DNA of 64,000 nt, from NCBI RefSeq assembly GCF_024346395.1, contig NZ_JAGQCW010000002.1, positions 372,001 through 436,000 on the forward strand. Reading direction: 5' to 3'. Position 1 is the stretch's first letter. Each line of letters opens with the position of its first letter. Below are positions 17,234 through 25,726 of the stretch, in pieces. This DNA comes from Cyanobium sp. AMD-g. GTDB lineage: Bacteria > Cyanobacteriota > Cyanobacteriia > PCC-6307 > Cyanobiaceae. Made by a program: the position numbers and the translations under genes. The notes beneath the pieces are model-generated. The model searched no databases and was not told the origin of the DNA. It saw only the letters and a list, made by a program, of their open reading frames with translations.

Positions 17234-18230
17234 TCAGCTCGCGGGCCGCCTCCGGTGCCGCCAGACCGCCCAGATCCACCGCCGAGCAGGCATGGCCGTC
17301 CAGGTCGTGGTCGTAGCAGCGGTCGTAGTAATCGAGCATCTGCCGGCAGGCGGTGGCCCAGTCGCCCTGCTCGATCGCGTCGAGGGCCAGGGCGGTGCGC
17401 TGGGGTCCCAGCCGCTTGGCGATCCGCCGGGTGGCCTCCGCCAGGGCGAGGGGATCCTGGGCGCCGTAGATCTCCACCAGGTGGTCGACCCGCTCCTTGA
17501 GGGGCCGCTCCACCGCCAGCACCGGCGCGGCCTTCATCTGGTGCCACAGGCCGGCGGGAATGCGGCAGCGGCCCACCATGGCGCTCTCGGCCTCCAGCCA
17601 GATCTGCTCCGCCCCGGCCAGGGGGGCCAGGGCGGCGGCCAGCCGGTTCTCGTAGTGCTCGCTGCTGGGCTGCTCCGGCAGCCCGAGCCCGCCGAAGCTG
17701 CTGCCGCGGTGGTGGGCCAGACCCTCCAGATCCACCACCGCCGCCCCCTGCTCCTGCAGGGCCAGCAGCAGTTCGGTCTTGCCGCTGCCGGTGCGGCCTC
17801 CCAGCAGATGCACGGGCCAGGGCCGCTCGAACAGCTCCAGCACCCAGCGCCGGTAGCTCTTGTAGCCCCCCTCCAGCAGCAGCACCGGCAGCTCCAGCTG
17901 CTGGGCCAGCCAGGCGACGCTGCCCGAACGCATGCCGCCGCGCCAGCAGTGCAGCCGCAGGGGCGCCCCGGCCGAGCGCTCGCTCCAGGCCACCAGTTCG
18001 GCCGCCAGGACCTCCATCCGCGGACCCACCACGGCCAGCCCCCGCCGCACGGCGGCCTGGCGGCCCTGCTGCTTGTAGAGGGTGCCCACCTCGGCCCGCT
18101 CCCCATCGCTGAACAGGGGCAGATTGGCGGCCCCGGGAATGTGGCCCTGGCGGAACTCGGCCGGCGTGCGCACGTCGAGCAGCGCGCCGCCTGCCGCCAG
18201 GAACGCATCGATGGGAAGGCAGGGCGCCAT
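17190..18230 (-). CDS. mnmH: tRNA 2-selenouridine synthase MnmH (SelU/YbbB)
   Basis: 346 aa. An N-terminal rhodanese domain carries the catalytic cysteine in HCWRGGMRS (Cys95). A P-loop domain follows, with Walker A GGRTGSGKT at residues 144-152. The length and order match MnmH, which geranylates 2-thiouridine at the wobble position and exchanges sulfur for selenium using selenophosphate. The ATG at 18230 is preferred; the frame is open further upstream, but the extra residues are low-complexity and overlap the divergent binding-protein gene. Pairing with selD, without selA/selB or a Sec tRNA in view, points to selenium use in tRNA. Confidence 0.93.
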   Translation of the reverse strand: MAPCLPIDAFLAAGGALLDVRTPAEFRQGHIPGAANLPLFSDGERAEVGTLYKQQGRQAAVRRGLAVVGPRMEVLAAELVAWSERSAGAPLRLHCWRGGMRSGSVAWLAQQLELPVLLLEGGYKSYRRWVLELFERPWPVHLLGGRTGSGKTELLLALQEQGAAVVDLEGLAHHRGSSFGGLGLPEQPSSEHYENRLAAALAPLAGAEQIWLEAESAMVGRCRIPAGLWHQMKAAPVLAVERPLKERVDHLVEIYGAQDPLALAEATRRIAKRLGPQRTALALDAIEQGDWATACRQMLDYYDRCYDHDLDGHACSAVDLGGLAAPEAARELISRGLVTLQQPPAD

Positions 18231-18324
18231 GGGGCTCGCGGCTGGGACGGGGGCGCCTGGCGATGAGGAAGGCCGCGGGCCGGCACCCACCTGCTGGCCA
18301 TAGTGGAACAACGGCCAACACCCC

Positions 18325-19284
18325 TTGCCCTTCCCGATGCTTCTCCGGATCCGTGCCACCGCCAGCGCCGCCCTGATGGGGGTGTCGCTGGCGCTGCTGC
18401 CCCTGCTGGCGCCCGCCCCCGCCCCCCTGCCCGGCCTGCTGGCTCCGGCGGCGGCCCAGCAGAGCCAGAAGGTGCTGCGCATCGGCGCCATCCCCGACCA
18501 GAAGCCCGAGACACTCAACCGGCTCTACCCGCTGGTGGCCACTGAACTCAGCCGTCAGCTGGGGGTGAAGGTGGTCTACGTGCCGGTGGTCGACTATGCC
18601 GCCGCCGTCACCGCGTTCCGCACCGGTGGCCTGGATCTGGTCTGGTTCGGCAGTCTCACGGGGGTGCAGGCGCGCCTGCAGAAGCCCGGCGCCCTGGTGA
18701 TCGCCCAGCGCGACATCGACGCGTCGTTCCAGAGCGTCTTCATCGCCAACACCAGCAGTGGCCTCAAGCCGATCAGCAACGTGAAGGGGTTGTCGGAGCT
18801 GAAGGGCAAGCGCTTCAGCTTCGGCTCGGAGAGCTCCACCTCCGGCCGCCTGATGCCCCAGTTCTATCTGACGCAGGCCGGGGTCAAGCTGAGCGACTTC
18901 GCCGGCGGTGCCCCCGGCTTCAGCAGCAGCCATGACGCCACGATCGCCCTGGTGCAGAGCGGCGCCTACCAGGCCGGCGCGGTCAGCGAAGAGGTCTGGC
19001 GCAGCAGCCTCAGTGAGGGCAAGGTCAACCGCGCCAAGGTCGTGTCGATCTGGAAAACCCCCGGTTATCCCAATTACCACTGGATTGCCCAGCCCGATCT
19101 CGACAAGCGCTTCGGCAAGGGCTTCACCACCCGGATGAGGACAGCGATCCTCAGCTGGCGCCCCAGCAATCCAAAGCAGAAGGAGGTGCTGGCGTTGTTC
19201 GGCGCCCAGCGGTTCATCCCCGCCAATGCGGCGGCCTACAGCCCTATCGAGAAGGTGGGCCGCCAGATCGGCAAGATCCGCTGA
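18325..19284 (+). CDS. PhnD-type periplasmic binding protein, putative selenate/selenium oxyanion transporter
   Basis: 319 aa. A long N-terminal signal peptide ends near AAAQQS (~residue 46). The mature part is a PhnD/SsuA-like type II binding protein: LRIGAIPDQKPETLNRLYPL, YVPVVDYAAAVTAFRTG, DLVWFGSLTGVQA, and SFGSESSTSGRLMPQ, which lines the oxyanion pocket. The family is close to phosphonate-binding proteins; a subgroup next to selD/mnmH genes is annotated as putative selenate-binding, which fits this position beside mnmH and selD. Its ATPase and permease appear to be the genes at 22686 and 23453, 3.4 kb away. Phosphonate or phosphite remain alternatives. Confidence 0.85.
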   Translation: MPFPMLLRIRATASAALMGVSLALLPLLAPAPAPLPGLLAPAAAQQSQKVLRIGAIPDQKPETLNRLYPLVATELSRQLGVKVVYVPVVDYAAAVTAFRTGGLDLVWFGSLTGVQARLQKPGALVIAQRDIDASFQSVFIANTSSGLKPISNVKGLSELKGKRFSFGSESSTSGRLMPQFYLTQAGVKLSDFAGGAPGFSSSHDATIALVQSGAYQAGAVSEEVWRSSLSEGKVNRAKVVSIWKTPGYPNYHWIAQPDLDKRFGKGFTTRMRTAILSWRPSNPKQKEVLALFGAQRFIPANAAAYSPIEKVGRQIGKIR

Positions 19285-19394
19285 TCCGCCTCGGCCGCTG
19301 GAACCGCCTCGGGCACGGCCGCAGCACCGGGGCGGCCGGGCTGGCCCTGGCTGCCCTGCTGGGGGCGCCTGGGGCCGCGGCCGCCAGCGCCTGT

Positions 19395-20489
19395 GTGCCC
19401 GCCGGCGCCTGGGTGGAGCCCAGCGCCGCCGGTCCCCGCACCGTGGCGGCGGGCGAGCTGCTCGATCGCCTGGCCCGGCGTCCGGTGGTGCTGCTGGGGG
19501 AACGCCACGACAGCGCTGCCCACCACCGCTGGCAGCTGGCCACGCTCCAGGCGCTGCAGGAGCGCAGCCCCGGCCTCAGCCTCGGCCTGGAGATGGTGCC
19601 GCGCCGGCTGCAGCCGGTGCTCGACCGCTGGGTGGCCGGGGCCCTGGAGGAGCGCGCCTTCCTCGACGCCCTCGACTGGCCGGCCATCTGGGGCCACGAC
19701 GCCGACCTCTACCTGCCGATCCTGCGCTTCGCCCGCGACCGGCGGCTGCCGCTGCTGGCCCTGAACGTGGAGCGCCGGCTGGTGCGGCGGGTGCGGGCCG
19801 AGGGCTTTGCGGCGGTGCCCGCCGGCGAGCGGGAGGGGGTGGGGCGACCGGCACCGGCCAGCGCGGCCTACCGGGCCCAGCTGCACCGGCTCTGGCGGCA
19901 GCATCCCTTCGTGCCCAGCGGCGGCCAGGGGCTGCCGGGGCTGGAGGACCCCTCCTTCGGCCGCTTCGTGGAGAGCCAACTGCTCTGGGACCGGGCCATG
20001 GCCGAGGCCATCGCCGCGCAGCGCCGCCGGCGCCCCGGCGCCCCGGTGGTGGCCCTGATCGGCAACGGTCACCTGGCCGGTGGCCACGGCGTGCCCCACC
20101 AGCTGCGGGCCCTTGGCCTGGCGGAGGCGGCCTGGCTGCTGCCCTGGGAGGACAACCTCGACTGCGCGGCGCTGCAGCCGGCTCTGGCGACGGCGGTGTT
20201 CGGGGTGGTGACGCCACCGCCGGCGGGCCTGCGGCTGGGGGTCTACCTGGAAACCCACGGCGGCCGGGTGGAGATCCGCCAGGTGGCCCCCGGCTCGCTG
20301 GCGGAGCGCTCCGGCCTGCGGGTGGGCGATGGAATCACGGCGATCGACGGCCAGCCCGTGAGCAGCGCCCGCCAGGTGATCGAGCGGGTGACGGCGCACC
20401 CGGTGGGCCGGCCCCTCGGCCTCACCCTGCGACGGGATGGCCGGCTCCTGCCGCTGCAGCTGGCCCTGCCCCTGGCGCCGGGCCCCTGA
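19395..20489 (+). CDS. ChaN-like haem/iron-regulated protein with C-terminal PDZ domain
   Basis: 364 aa from the GTG at 19395. Residues ~15-270 are a ChaN domain: VVLLGERHDSAAHHRWQL, LGLEMVPRR, and VVALIGNGHLAGGHGVP, with histidines that bind haem in known members. A PDZ domain follows (~275-355: GLRLGVYLETHGG ... LAERSGLRVGDGITAIDGQPV). The frame stays open upstream to 19281 and encodes a good signal peptide (LALAALLGAPGAAAASAC), but it has no ATG, GTG or TTG; only CTG at 19281 or ATC at 19284 could start it. The real protein is probably exported and begins there, overlapping the previous stop. Confidence 0.8.
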   Translation: MPAGAWVEPSAAGPRTVAAGELLDRLARRPVVLLGERHDSAAHHRWQLATLQALQERSPGLSLGLEMVPRRLQPVLDRWVAGALEERAFLDALDWPAIWGHDADLYLPILRFARDRRLPLLALNVERRLVRRVRAEGFAAVPAGEREGVGRPAPASAAYRAQLHRLWRQHPFVPSGGQGLPGLEDPSFGRFVESQLLWDRAMAEAIAAQRRRRPGAPVVALIGNGHLAGGHGVPHQLRALGLAEAAWLLPWEDNLDCAALQPALATAVFGVVTPPPAGLRLGVYLETHGGRVEIRQVAPGSLAERSGLRVGDGITAIDGQPVSSARQVIERVTAHPVGRPLGLTLRRDGRLLPLQLALPLAPGP

Positions 20490-20504
20490 GAGCTCGCTCC
20501 GGCC

Positions 20505-21170
20505 CTACCAGGGCAACACCTGGCCGTTGGCGTGCCAGAAGCTGCCGCTGGTCTCGAGGCTGAGGGCGTCGATGCGGGCCAGCAGGCCGCGCACCGATTC
20601 CTCGGTGCTGATGCCCTGGGCGCTGAAGCCCGTCATGCGGGTGCTCACCAGACCGGGGTGGAGCAGGGCCACGGCGATGCCGCGGGGGCGCAGGTCGATG
20701 GCCAGGGACTTGCCCGCCATGTTGAGCGCCACCTTCGACATCCGGTAGCCGTAGGCGCCGCCGGAGCCGTTGTCGTCGATCGAGCCCATGCGACTGGTCA
20801 TCAGGATCACCTTGGCGCCCTCGCCCAGATGGCCCAGCAGGGCCTGGGTGAGCCGAAGGGGGGCGATGGCGTTCACCTCGAACTGGCGCCGCAGGCTGTC
20901 GACGTCGAGGTCTTCCAGGCTGGTGCGCTCGAGCAGACCGGCATTGAGGATCAACCCATCGATGGCCAGCGGGCCAAGCCGGCCCACCAGATCGGCGATG
21001 GCGGCCCCGTCGGTGAGGTCGACCCCCGCCTCGATGCGCACCCCGAGCGCCTCCAGTTGCGGCGACGGGCTGCGGCAGACGGCCACCACCGTTTCGCCCC
21101 TGGCCTGGAGCTGGCGGCAGTACTCCAGGCCGATGCCGCGGTTGGTGCCGGTGATCAGATACGTGGCCAT
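20505..21170 (-). CDS. Short-chain dehydrogenase/reductase (CsgA-like SDR)
   Basis: 221 aa from the ATG at 21170. The cofactor motif TGTNRGIG is at residues 8-15, the NAG motif is in LILNAGLL, the catalytic Ser is in ILMTSRMGS and the Tyr/Lys pair is in YGYRMSK. The small size and NRGIG sequence resemble the C-factor (CsgA) subgroup of classical SDRs. The substrate is unknown. A longer frame to 21236 would run into the CDF gene. It lies 34 nt downstream of the CDF gene on the same strand. Confidence 0.88.
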   Translation of the reverse strand: MATYLITGTNRGIGLEYCRQLQARGETVVAVCRSPSPQLEALGVRIEAGVDLTDGAAIADLVGRLGPLAIDGLILNAGLLERTSLEDLDVDSLRRQFEVNAIAPLRLTQALLGHLGEGAKVILMTSRMGSIDDNGSGGAYGYRMSKVALNMAGKSLAIDLRPRGIAVALLHPGLVSTRMTGFSAQGISTEESVRGLLARIDALSLETSGSFWHANGQVLPW

Positions 21171-21204
21171 GGCGGGTCTTGCGGATGCCTGGATCGTATG
21201 GGCC

Positions 21205-22113
21205 TCAACCCTCCTCCCAGCGGAACCCCTGGTCATCCCAGGCCCTGGGGTCCTCGATCGGTTCGAGGTGGGTCAGCACATCGCTGCGGGGCAGGGCGAT
21301 GGCGATCTCCTCTTCCAGCCGCTCGCAGAGGTCATGGCCGGCCTGCACGGTCCAGTGGCCCGGCACCAGCACGTGCAGGGCGACGAAGCGGCGCGATCCG
21401 GCCACCCGGGTGCGCAGGGCATGGAAGCGGATCTGCTCCGATTCATGGGAGGCCAGCAGCGCCTCCAGCTTTTCCTGTTCGTCGCTGGGCAGCGAGCGGT
21501 CCAGCAGGCCGGTGGCCGTCTCCCTCAGCAGATTCCAGCCGGTGAGGGTGATGTTGAGCGCCACGGCGATGGCGATGATCGGGTCGAGGATCGTCAGGCC
21601 GGTGAGCTTCACCAGGCCGATGCCCAGCAGCACGCCGGCGGAGGTCCAGACGTCGGTGAACAGATGGTGGGCGTCGGCCCGCAGGGTGATCGAGTGGAAG
21701 TGGCGGGAGGCCCGCAGCAGCACCCAGGCCACCACGCCGTTGAGCAGCGTCGCCACCAGGGAGAGGGCCATGCCCAGCCCCAGCTGCTCCAGGGGCTCAG
21801 GAGCCTGCAACCGCCCCACGGCGGCGTGGATGATCGCCAGGGCCGCCAGCACGATCAGCACGCTCTCCAGGCCGCTGGAGAAGTACTCGGCCTTGAAGTG
21901 GCCGTAGTGATGGGTGCGGTCGGCGGGCTTGGCGGCCAGGCTCAGGGCCCAGAAGGCCCCCAGGGCGGCCACCAGGTTCACCCCGGATTCCATCGCGTCC
22001 GAGAGCAGGCCCACCGATCCGGTGTATCGCCAGGCCGCCGTCTTCAGCACGATGGTGGCCACCGCGGCCGCCACCGACAGGAGGATGTAGGAGCGGGGGG
22101 ACGCGAAGGGCAT
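21205..22113 (-). CDS. Cation diffusion facilitator (CDF) metal efflux protein
   Basis: 302 aa. Six membrane segments with the CDF metal sites: SDAMESGVN (Asp/Glu in TM2), the HHYGHFKAEY motif after TM2, and RADAHHLFTDVWTS in TM5, where HxxxD binds the metal. A cytoplasmic C-terminal domain (~residues 205-300) with LHVLVPGHWTVQAGHDLCERLE follows. It exports divalent metals (Zn, Fe, Mn or Co) out of the cytoplasm. The TM5 HxxxD pattern is compatible with a Zn or Fe/Zn exporter, but the metal cannot be assigned with confidence. Confidence 0.93.
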   Translation of the reverse strand: MPFASPRSYILLSVAAAVATIVLKTAAWRYTGSVGLLSDAMESGVNLVAALGAFWALSLAAKPADRTHHYGHFKAEYFSSGLESVLIVLAALAIIHAAVGRLQAPEPLEQLGLGMALSLVATLLNGVVAWVLLRASRHFHSITLRADAHHLFTDVWTSAGVLLGIGLVKLTGLTILDPIIAIAVALNITLTGWNLLRETATGLLDRSLPSDEQEKLEALLASHESEQIRFHALRTRVAGSRRFVALHVLVPGHWTVQAGHDLCERLEEEIAIALPRSDVLTHLEPIEDPRAWDDQGFRWEEG

Positions 22114-22196
22114 GGGTTCGGACCGGGCGGCAGGCGGAGGACGCCGCGGGGCCTTGCTCGCCCAGCCTGGTCGCGGCGCCCCGAGCCGTCAGCCCG

Positions 22197-22571
22197 TCAG
22201 GCCGAGGGACGTTCGGCCACCAGCAGCAGGCCCCCCATGATCGAGAGGTTCTTCAACAGCGCGATCCGCTCCTGGGGGTCACTCACATCGTTGTGGAAGA
22301 TCAAGGTGGTGGGCACCAGGAACAGCAGCAGCAGGATCGCCCCGAGCCGCACCCGGATGCCGCTGATCACCAGCACCGAACCCACGGCCATCAGCGCCAT
22401 GGCCGCCGCCAGCAGCACCGGCGCGAGCGGCAGGCCCCGGCCGGCCATCATCCCGGCCACGCCGGCGAAGCCCGTCAGCTTGCCGATCACCGCATGGAGG
22501 AACACCAGGCACAGCAGCACCCGCGCGATGCCATCGAGGAGGGAGGGTCTCGAGCCGGTGGAGGAGGTCAT
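22197..22571 (-). CDS. DoxX family membrane protein
   Basis: 124 aa with four membrane helices and the DoxX pattern: RVLLCLVFLHAVIGKLTGF at the start and ALLKNLSIMGGLLLV at the end. The ATG at 22571 follows AGG-rich sequence in the antisense direction. DoxX proteins associate with redox or detoxification complexes in the membrane; the function of this one is unknown. It is on the opposite strand to the ABC transporter genes and separates the CDF gene from them. Confidence 0.85.
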   Translation of the reverse strand: MTSSTGSRPSLLDGIARVLLCLVFLHAVIGKLTGFAGVAGMMAGRGLPLAPVLLAAAMALMAVGSVLVISGIRVRLGAILLLLFLVPTTLIFHNDVSDPQERIALLKNLSIMGGLLLVAERPSA

Positions 22572-22685
22572 CGGTGGCCATGCGGATGGGGAGATTCTGC
22601 TGGCCGCCCCGCGGGCCTGGCAGGCCAAGGGGCCAAGGCCTGACGACTGGCAATCTGGACCGAGCCTTTGCTGTTGACATCTCCG

Positions 22686-23456
22686 ATGGCCGCCGGCCCC
22701 CCCACCGCCGTGCTCGCGCTGCGGGGCATTTGTGTCCGCGGCCGCGGGCGGCCCCGGCTGGAGGACGTCGACCTGAGCCTGGCCCCCGGTGAGCGGGTGG
22801 CGTTGCTGGGGGCCAGCGGCGCCGGCAAGAGCACCCTGCTGGCGGTGGCCAACGGCCTGCTGGCGCCGGCGGCGGGCACGGTGCTCTGGGAGGGCCAGCC
22901 CCCCGCCCGCTCCCGCCGCGGCCGGCGCCGCCAGCAGGCCCGCATCGGCACCCTCTGGCAGGACCTGCGTCTGATCGAGGAGCTGACCGTCCAGCAGAAC
23001 CTCAACGCCGCCCGCCTGGCCCGCTGGGGCTGGCCCCGGGCCCTGCTCAACCTGCTGCTGCCGCTGGACAGCGACGCCTGCGCGGCGGCCCTGCGGGCGA
23101 TGGATCTGGATCCGGCCCTGCTGGAGCAACCGGTGACGGCCCTCTCCGGCGGCCAGCGCCAGCGGGTGGCGATGGCCCGGCTGCTGCGCCAGGAGCCCAC
23201 CCTGCTGCTGGCCGATGAGCCGCTCGCCAGCCTCGATCCGCGCCTGGCCGGCGAGCTGCTGGCCCTGCTGCTGGCCCAGGCGGCGGCCCCCCGGGCCCTG
23301 CTGCTGAGCCTGCACCGCCCCGACCTGCTCAAGGGCTTCGATCGGGCCGTGGGCCTCAAGGACGGCCGGGTGCTGTTCGACGGGCCGGTGGCTCAGGTGA
23401 ACGCCGCCCTGCTGGCGGACCTCTACGGGGGCACCCCGCCCGGCGCGCCCCCTTGA
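22686..23456 (+). CDS. ABC transporter ATP-binding protein, PhnC-like
   Basis: 256 aa. Walker A GASGAGKST at residues 42-50, signature LSGGQRQRV at ~156, Walker B LLLADEP with DPLASLDP next to it, and the switch histidine in LLLSLHRPD. It resembles phosphonate-type ATPases (PhnC) rather than general importers. The ATG at 22686 fits best; a TTG at 22668 in frame is less likely. The gene's stop overlaps the TTG start of the permease (TTGA). It is the probable energiser of the PhnD-type binding protein at 18325. Confidence 0.9.
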   Translation: MAAGPPTAVLALRGICVRGRGRPRLEDVDLSLAPGERVALLGASGAGKSTLLAVANGLLAPAAGTVLWEGQPPARSRRGRRRQQARIGTLWQDLRLIEELTVQQNLNAARLARWGWPRALLNLLLPLDSDACAAALRAMDLDPALLEQPVTALSGGQRQRVAMARLLRQEPTLLLADEPLASLDPRLAGELLALLLAQAAAPRALLLSLHRPDLLKGFDRAVGLKDGRVLFDGPVAQVNAALLADLYGGTPPGAPP

Positions 23457-24997
23457 AGCCGGCCCCGCCGCTGCTGATGCTGCTGCCGGCCCTGGTGCTG
23501 GTGCCCCTGGCCGTCCTGCTGCCGCCGCTGGTGCACGGGGGTGGCTGGGAGCTGATCGGCGCCTTTGCGCTGGCGGCGGTGACCCCCTCGCTGGATCCGG
23601 TGGTGCTGGCGTCGCTGCTGAAGGGTCTGGCGGTGACGGCCGGCATGGCCCTGCTGGGCTGGGCCGGCAGCCTGGTGCTCGGCCTGCTGCTGGGCGTGGC
23701 CAGCTCCCGCATCGTGTGGCGCACCCTGACGGGCAGCGGCGTGCCGGCGGAGCTGATCCGTCGCCTGCTGGCCCTGCCCCGGGCGATCCACGAGCTGATC
23801 TGGGGGCTGCTGCTGCTCCAGCTGGTGGGGCTGCAGCCGGCAGTGGCGGTGCTGGCGATCGCCCTGCCCTTCGGTGCCCTGGTGGCCCGGGTGCTCTCCG
23901 ACCTGCTCGATGCCCTGCCCACCAGCGGCCTGGAGGCCCTGCGGGCGGCGGGCGCCCCGGCCCCGGCGGCCCTGCTCACGGCCCTGGGGCCGGCCCTGCT
24001 GCCGGGGGTGCTCAGCTACGGCGGCTACCGGCTGGAGTGCGCCCTGCGCAGCGCCACCCTGCTGGGGGTGTTCGGCCTCGGGGGCCTGGGCACCGACCTC
24101 AAGCTCACGCTGCAGTCGCTGGAGTTCCATGAACTCTGGAGCGGCCTCTGGCTGCTGCTGGCGGTGATGCTGGCCCTGGAGGGGGCCATCAGCCTGCTGC
24201 GGCGGCGCTGGCTGCTGCCCGGCCGGTTCGCGCTGGCCCGGCGGGGGGTGGGCGAACGCAGCCGCGAGATGCTGCTGGTGCTGGCGGCCCTGCTGCCCCT
24301 CTGCGTCCTGGTGGGGCGCGGCCTGGGGGTGGACCCGGCGGCCCTGCTCAGCTGGCAGCCCCTGCCGGGCCTGGGCGGCGGCGACTGGGCCGCCACCGCG
24401 GCCCTGCCCTGGCCGCGGCTGGTGGGCGGCACCCTGCTGCTCACCGCCCTGGCGGCCAGCATGGCGGTGGGGCTGGCGCCGCTGCTCCTGCTCGTGGTGG
24501 CTCCGGTGGGCTGGGCCCGGCAGGGGCTGCGGCTGCTGTGGGCCCTGGGGCGGCTGTGGCCGCCGCCCCTCACGGCCCTGCTGCTGCTGTTCGTGCTGGA
24601 GCCTGGGGTGATCACCGCCGCCCTGGCCCTGGGGTTCCACAACCTGGGGGTGCTGGGCCGGTTGCTGCTGGAGAGTGCCGACGCCACCGACCCGGCCGTC
24701 GAGGAGGCCCTGGTCTGCGGCGGCAGCGGGCAGCGGCTGGCCCTGCTCTACGGCCGCTTCAGCGCCCTGGCCAGGCCCTACCTGGCCTACGGCGCCTATC
24801 GGGCCGATGTGATCCTGCGGGAGTCGGTGGTGGTGGGCCTGGTGGGGGCGACCGGGCTGGGCAGCCAGCTGCTGGAAAGCCTCAGCTCCTTCGCCTGGGA
24901 CCAGCTGCTGGCGCTGGTGGCGGTCTATGCCCTGCTCACCCTGGTCGGCGAGGACCTCAGCGACCGGGCGCGCCACCGCTGGTTGCGGGTGGCCTGA
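23453..24997 (+). CDS. ABC transporter permease, two PhnE-like domains fused
   Basis: 514 aa, about twice a normal PhnE. Two BPD_transp_1 domains follow each other: the first (~residues 55-230) with an EAA-like loop SGLEALRAAGAPAPAALLTAL, the second (~330-505) with EEALVCGGSGQRLALLYG. Each contacts the ATPase, so a single chain can replace the usual homodimer. Start TTG at 23453 overlaps the ATPase stop, typical of coupling. Together with the ATPase and the binding protein at 18325 it would import an oxyanion (selenate, selenite or phosphonate). Confidence 0.88.
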   Translation: MKPAPPLLMLLPALVLVPLAVLLPPLVHGGGWELIGAFALAAVTPSLDPVVLASLLKGLAVTAGMALLGWAGSLVLGLLLGVASSRIVWRTLTGSGVPAELIRRLLALPRAIHELIWGLLLLQLVGLQPAVAVLAIALPFGALVARVLSDLLDALPTSGLEALRAAGAPAPAALLTALGPALLPGVLSYGGYRLECALRSATLLGVFGLGGLGTDLKLTLQSLEFHELWSGLWLLLAVMLALEGAISLLRRRWLLPGRFALARRGVGERSREMLLVLAALLPLCVLVGRGLGVDPAALLSWQPLPGLGGGDWAATAALPWPRLVGGTLLLTALAASMAVGLAPLLLLVVAPVGWARQGLRLLWALGRLWPPPLTALLLLFVLEPGVITAALALGFHNLGVLGRLLLESADATDPAVEEALVCGGSGQRLALLYGRFSALARPYLAYGAYRADVILRESVVVGLVGATGLGSQLLESLSSFAWDQLLALVAVYALLTLVGEDLSDRARHRWLRVA

Positions 24998-25031
24998 GGG
25001 GCCATGGTGGGGCCGCCGCCGCGATGCCGCG

Positions 25032-25697
25032 ATGCCCGCCTCGCCCGCCCATCCAAGCGAGACGGCGCCACCGTTCACCCACCGCTTTCTGCATCGCGTC
25101 GAACCGGCGGGGCTGGCGGCCTTCCTGGCCATGGAGGACCGGCTGATGGCGGCGGCCCGGCGTCATCCGGGCTTCGTGGCCGAAACCGCCCCCTCGCCCT
25201 TAGGTCGTGAACCCCATCACGGCAGGTTGCTGTACGCGTCGGAGCTGAGCTTCACCACCCCCGCCGCGTTCATGGGCTGGATGGACTGCCAGGAACGGCG
25301 CGATCTGCTCAGCGCCGCCGAGCGCGGTGGCTACCGCTACGAAGGCCACTCCGACTGGGAGGGCTACGCCCGTTGGCTGGGGGCGGCCGGCCGTGCCGCC
25401 GTGCCCACCTGGAAGGTGAACCTGCTGGTGCTGGTGGTGCTCTATCCCACCGTGGCGGTGTTGCGGGTGCTGCTGCGGCCCCTGCCGCTGGATGGTCCCA
25501 CCGGCCTGCTGCTGGGCAATGCCTTCAGCGTGGCGCTCACTGGCTGGTGGCTGGTGCCCTGGATCAGCCGCCGCTGCCTGCCCTGGCTGGAGGGCAGCGG
25601 CAGCCGCCTTGGCCGCAGGCTGACCCTGGCGACGCTCCTGGCGAGCCTGGTGCTGATGCTGCAGTTGTTCCGGGCCCTGCCCGCCACCAGCACCTGA
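25032..25697 (+). CDS. ABM (antibiotic biosynthesis monooxygenase) superfamily membrane protein
   Basis: 221 aa. Residues ~15-115 form an ABM-like ferredoxin fold (HRVEPAGLAAFLAMEDRLMAAA, YASELSFTTPAAFMGWM, then WEGYARWLG). Three hydrophobic segments follow (VNLLVLVVLYPTVAVLRVLL, LLLGNAFSVALTGWWLVPW, LATLLASLVLMLQLF). This pairing of a soluble ABM domain with a C-terminal membrane anchor is known in cyanobacteria and other bacteria; its function is unknown. The ATG at 25032 is 34 nt after the permease gene. Confidence 0.82.
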   Translation: MPASPAHPSETAPPFTHRFLHRVEPAGLAAFLAMEDRLMAAARRHPGFVAETAPSPLGREPHHGRLLYASELSFTTPAAFMGWMDCQERRDLLSAAERGGYRYEGHSDWEGYARWLGAAGRAAVPTWKVNLLVLVVLYPTVAVLRVLLRPLPLDGPTGLLLGNAFSVALTGWWLVPWISRRCLPWLEGSGSRLGRRLTLATLLASLVLMLQLFRALPATST

Positions 25698-25726
25698 GCG
25701 CCCTGCCCAGGGCACCTGCCGGGATC

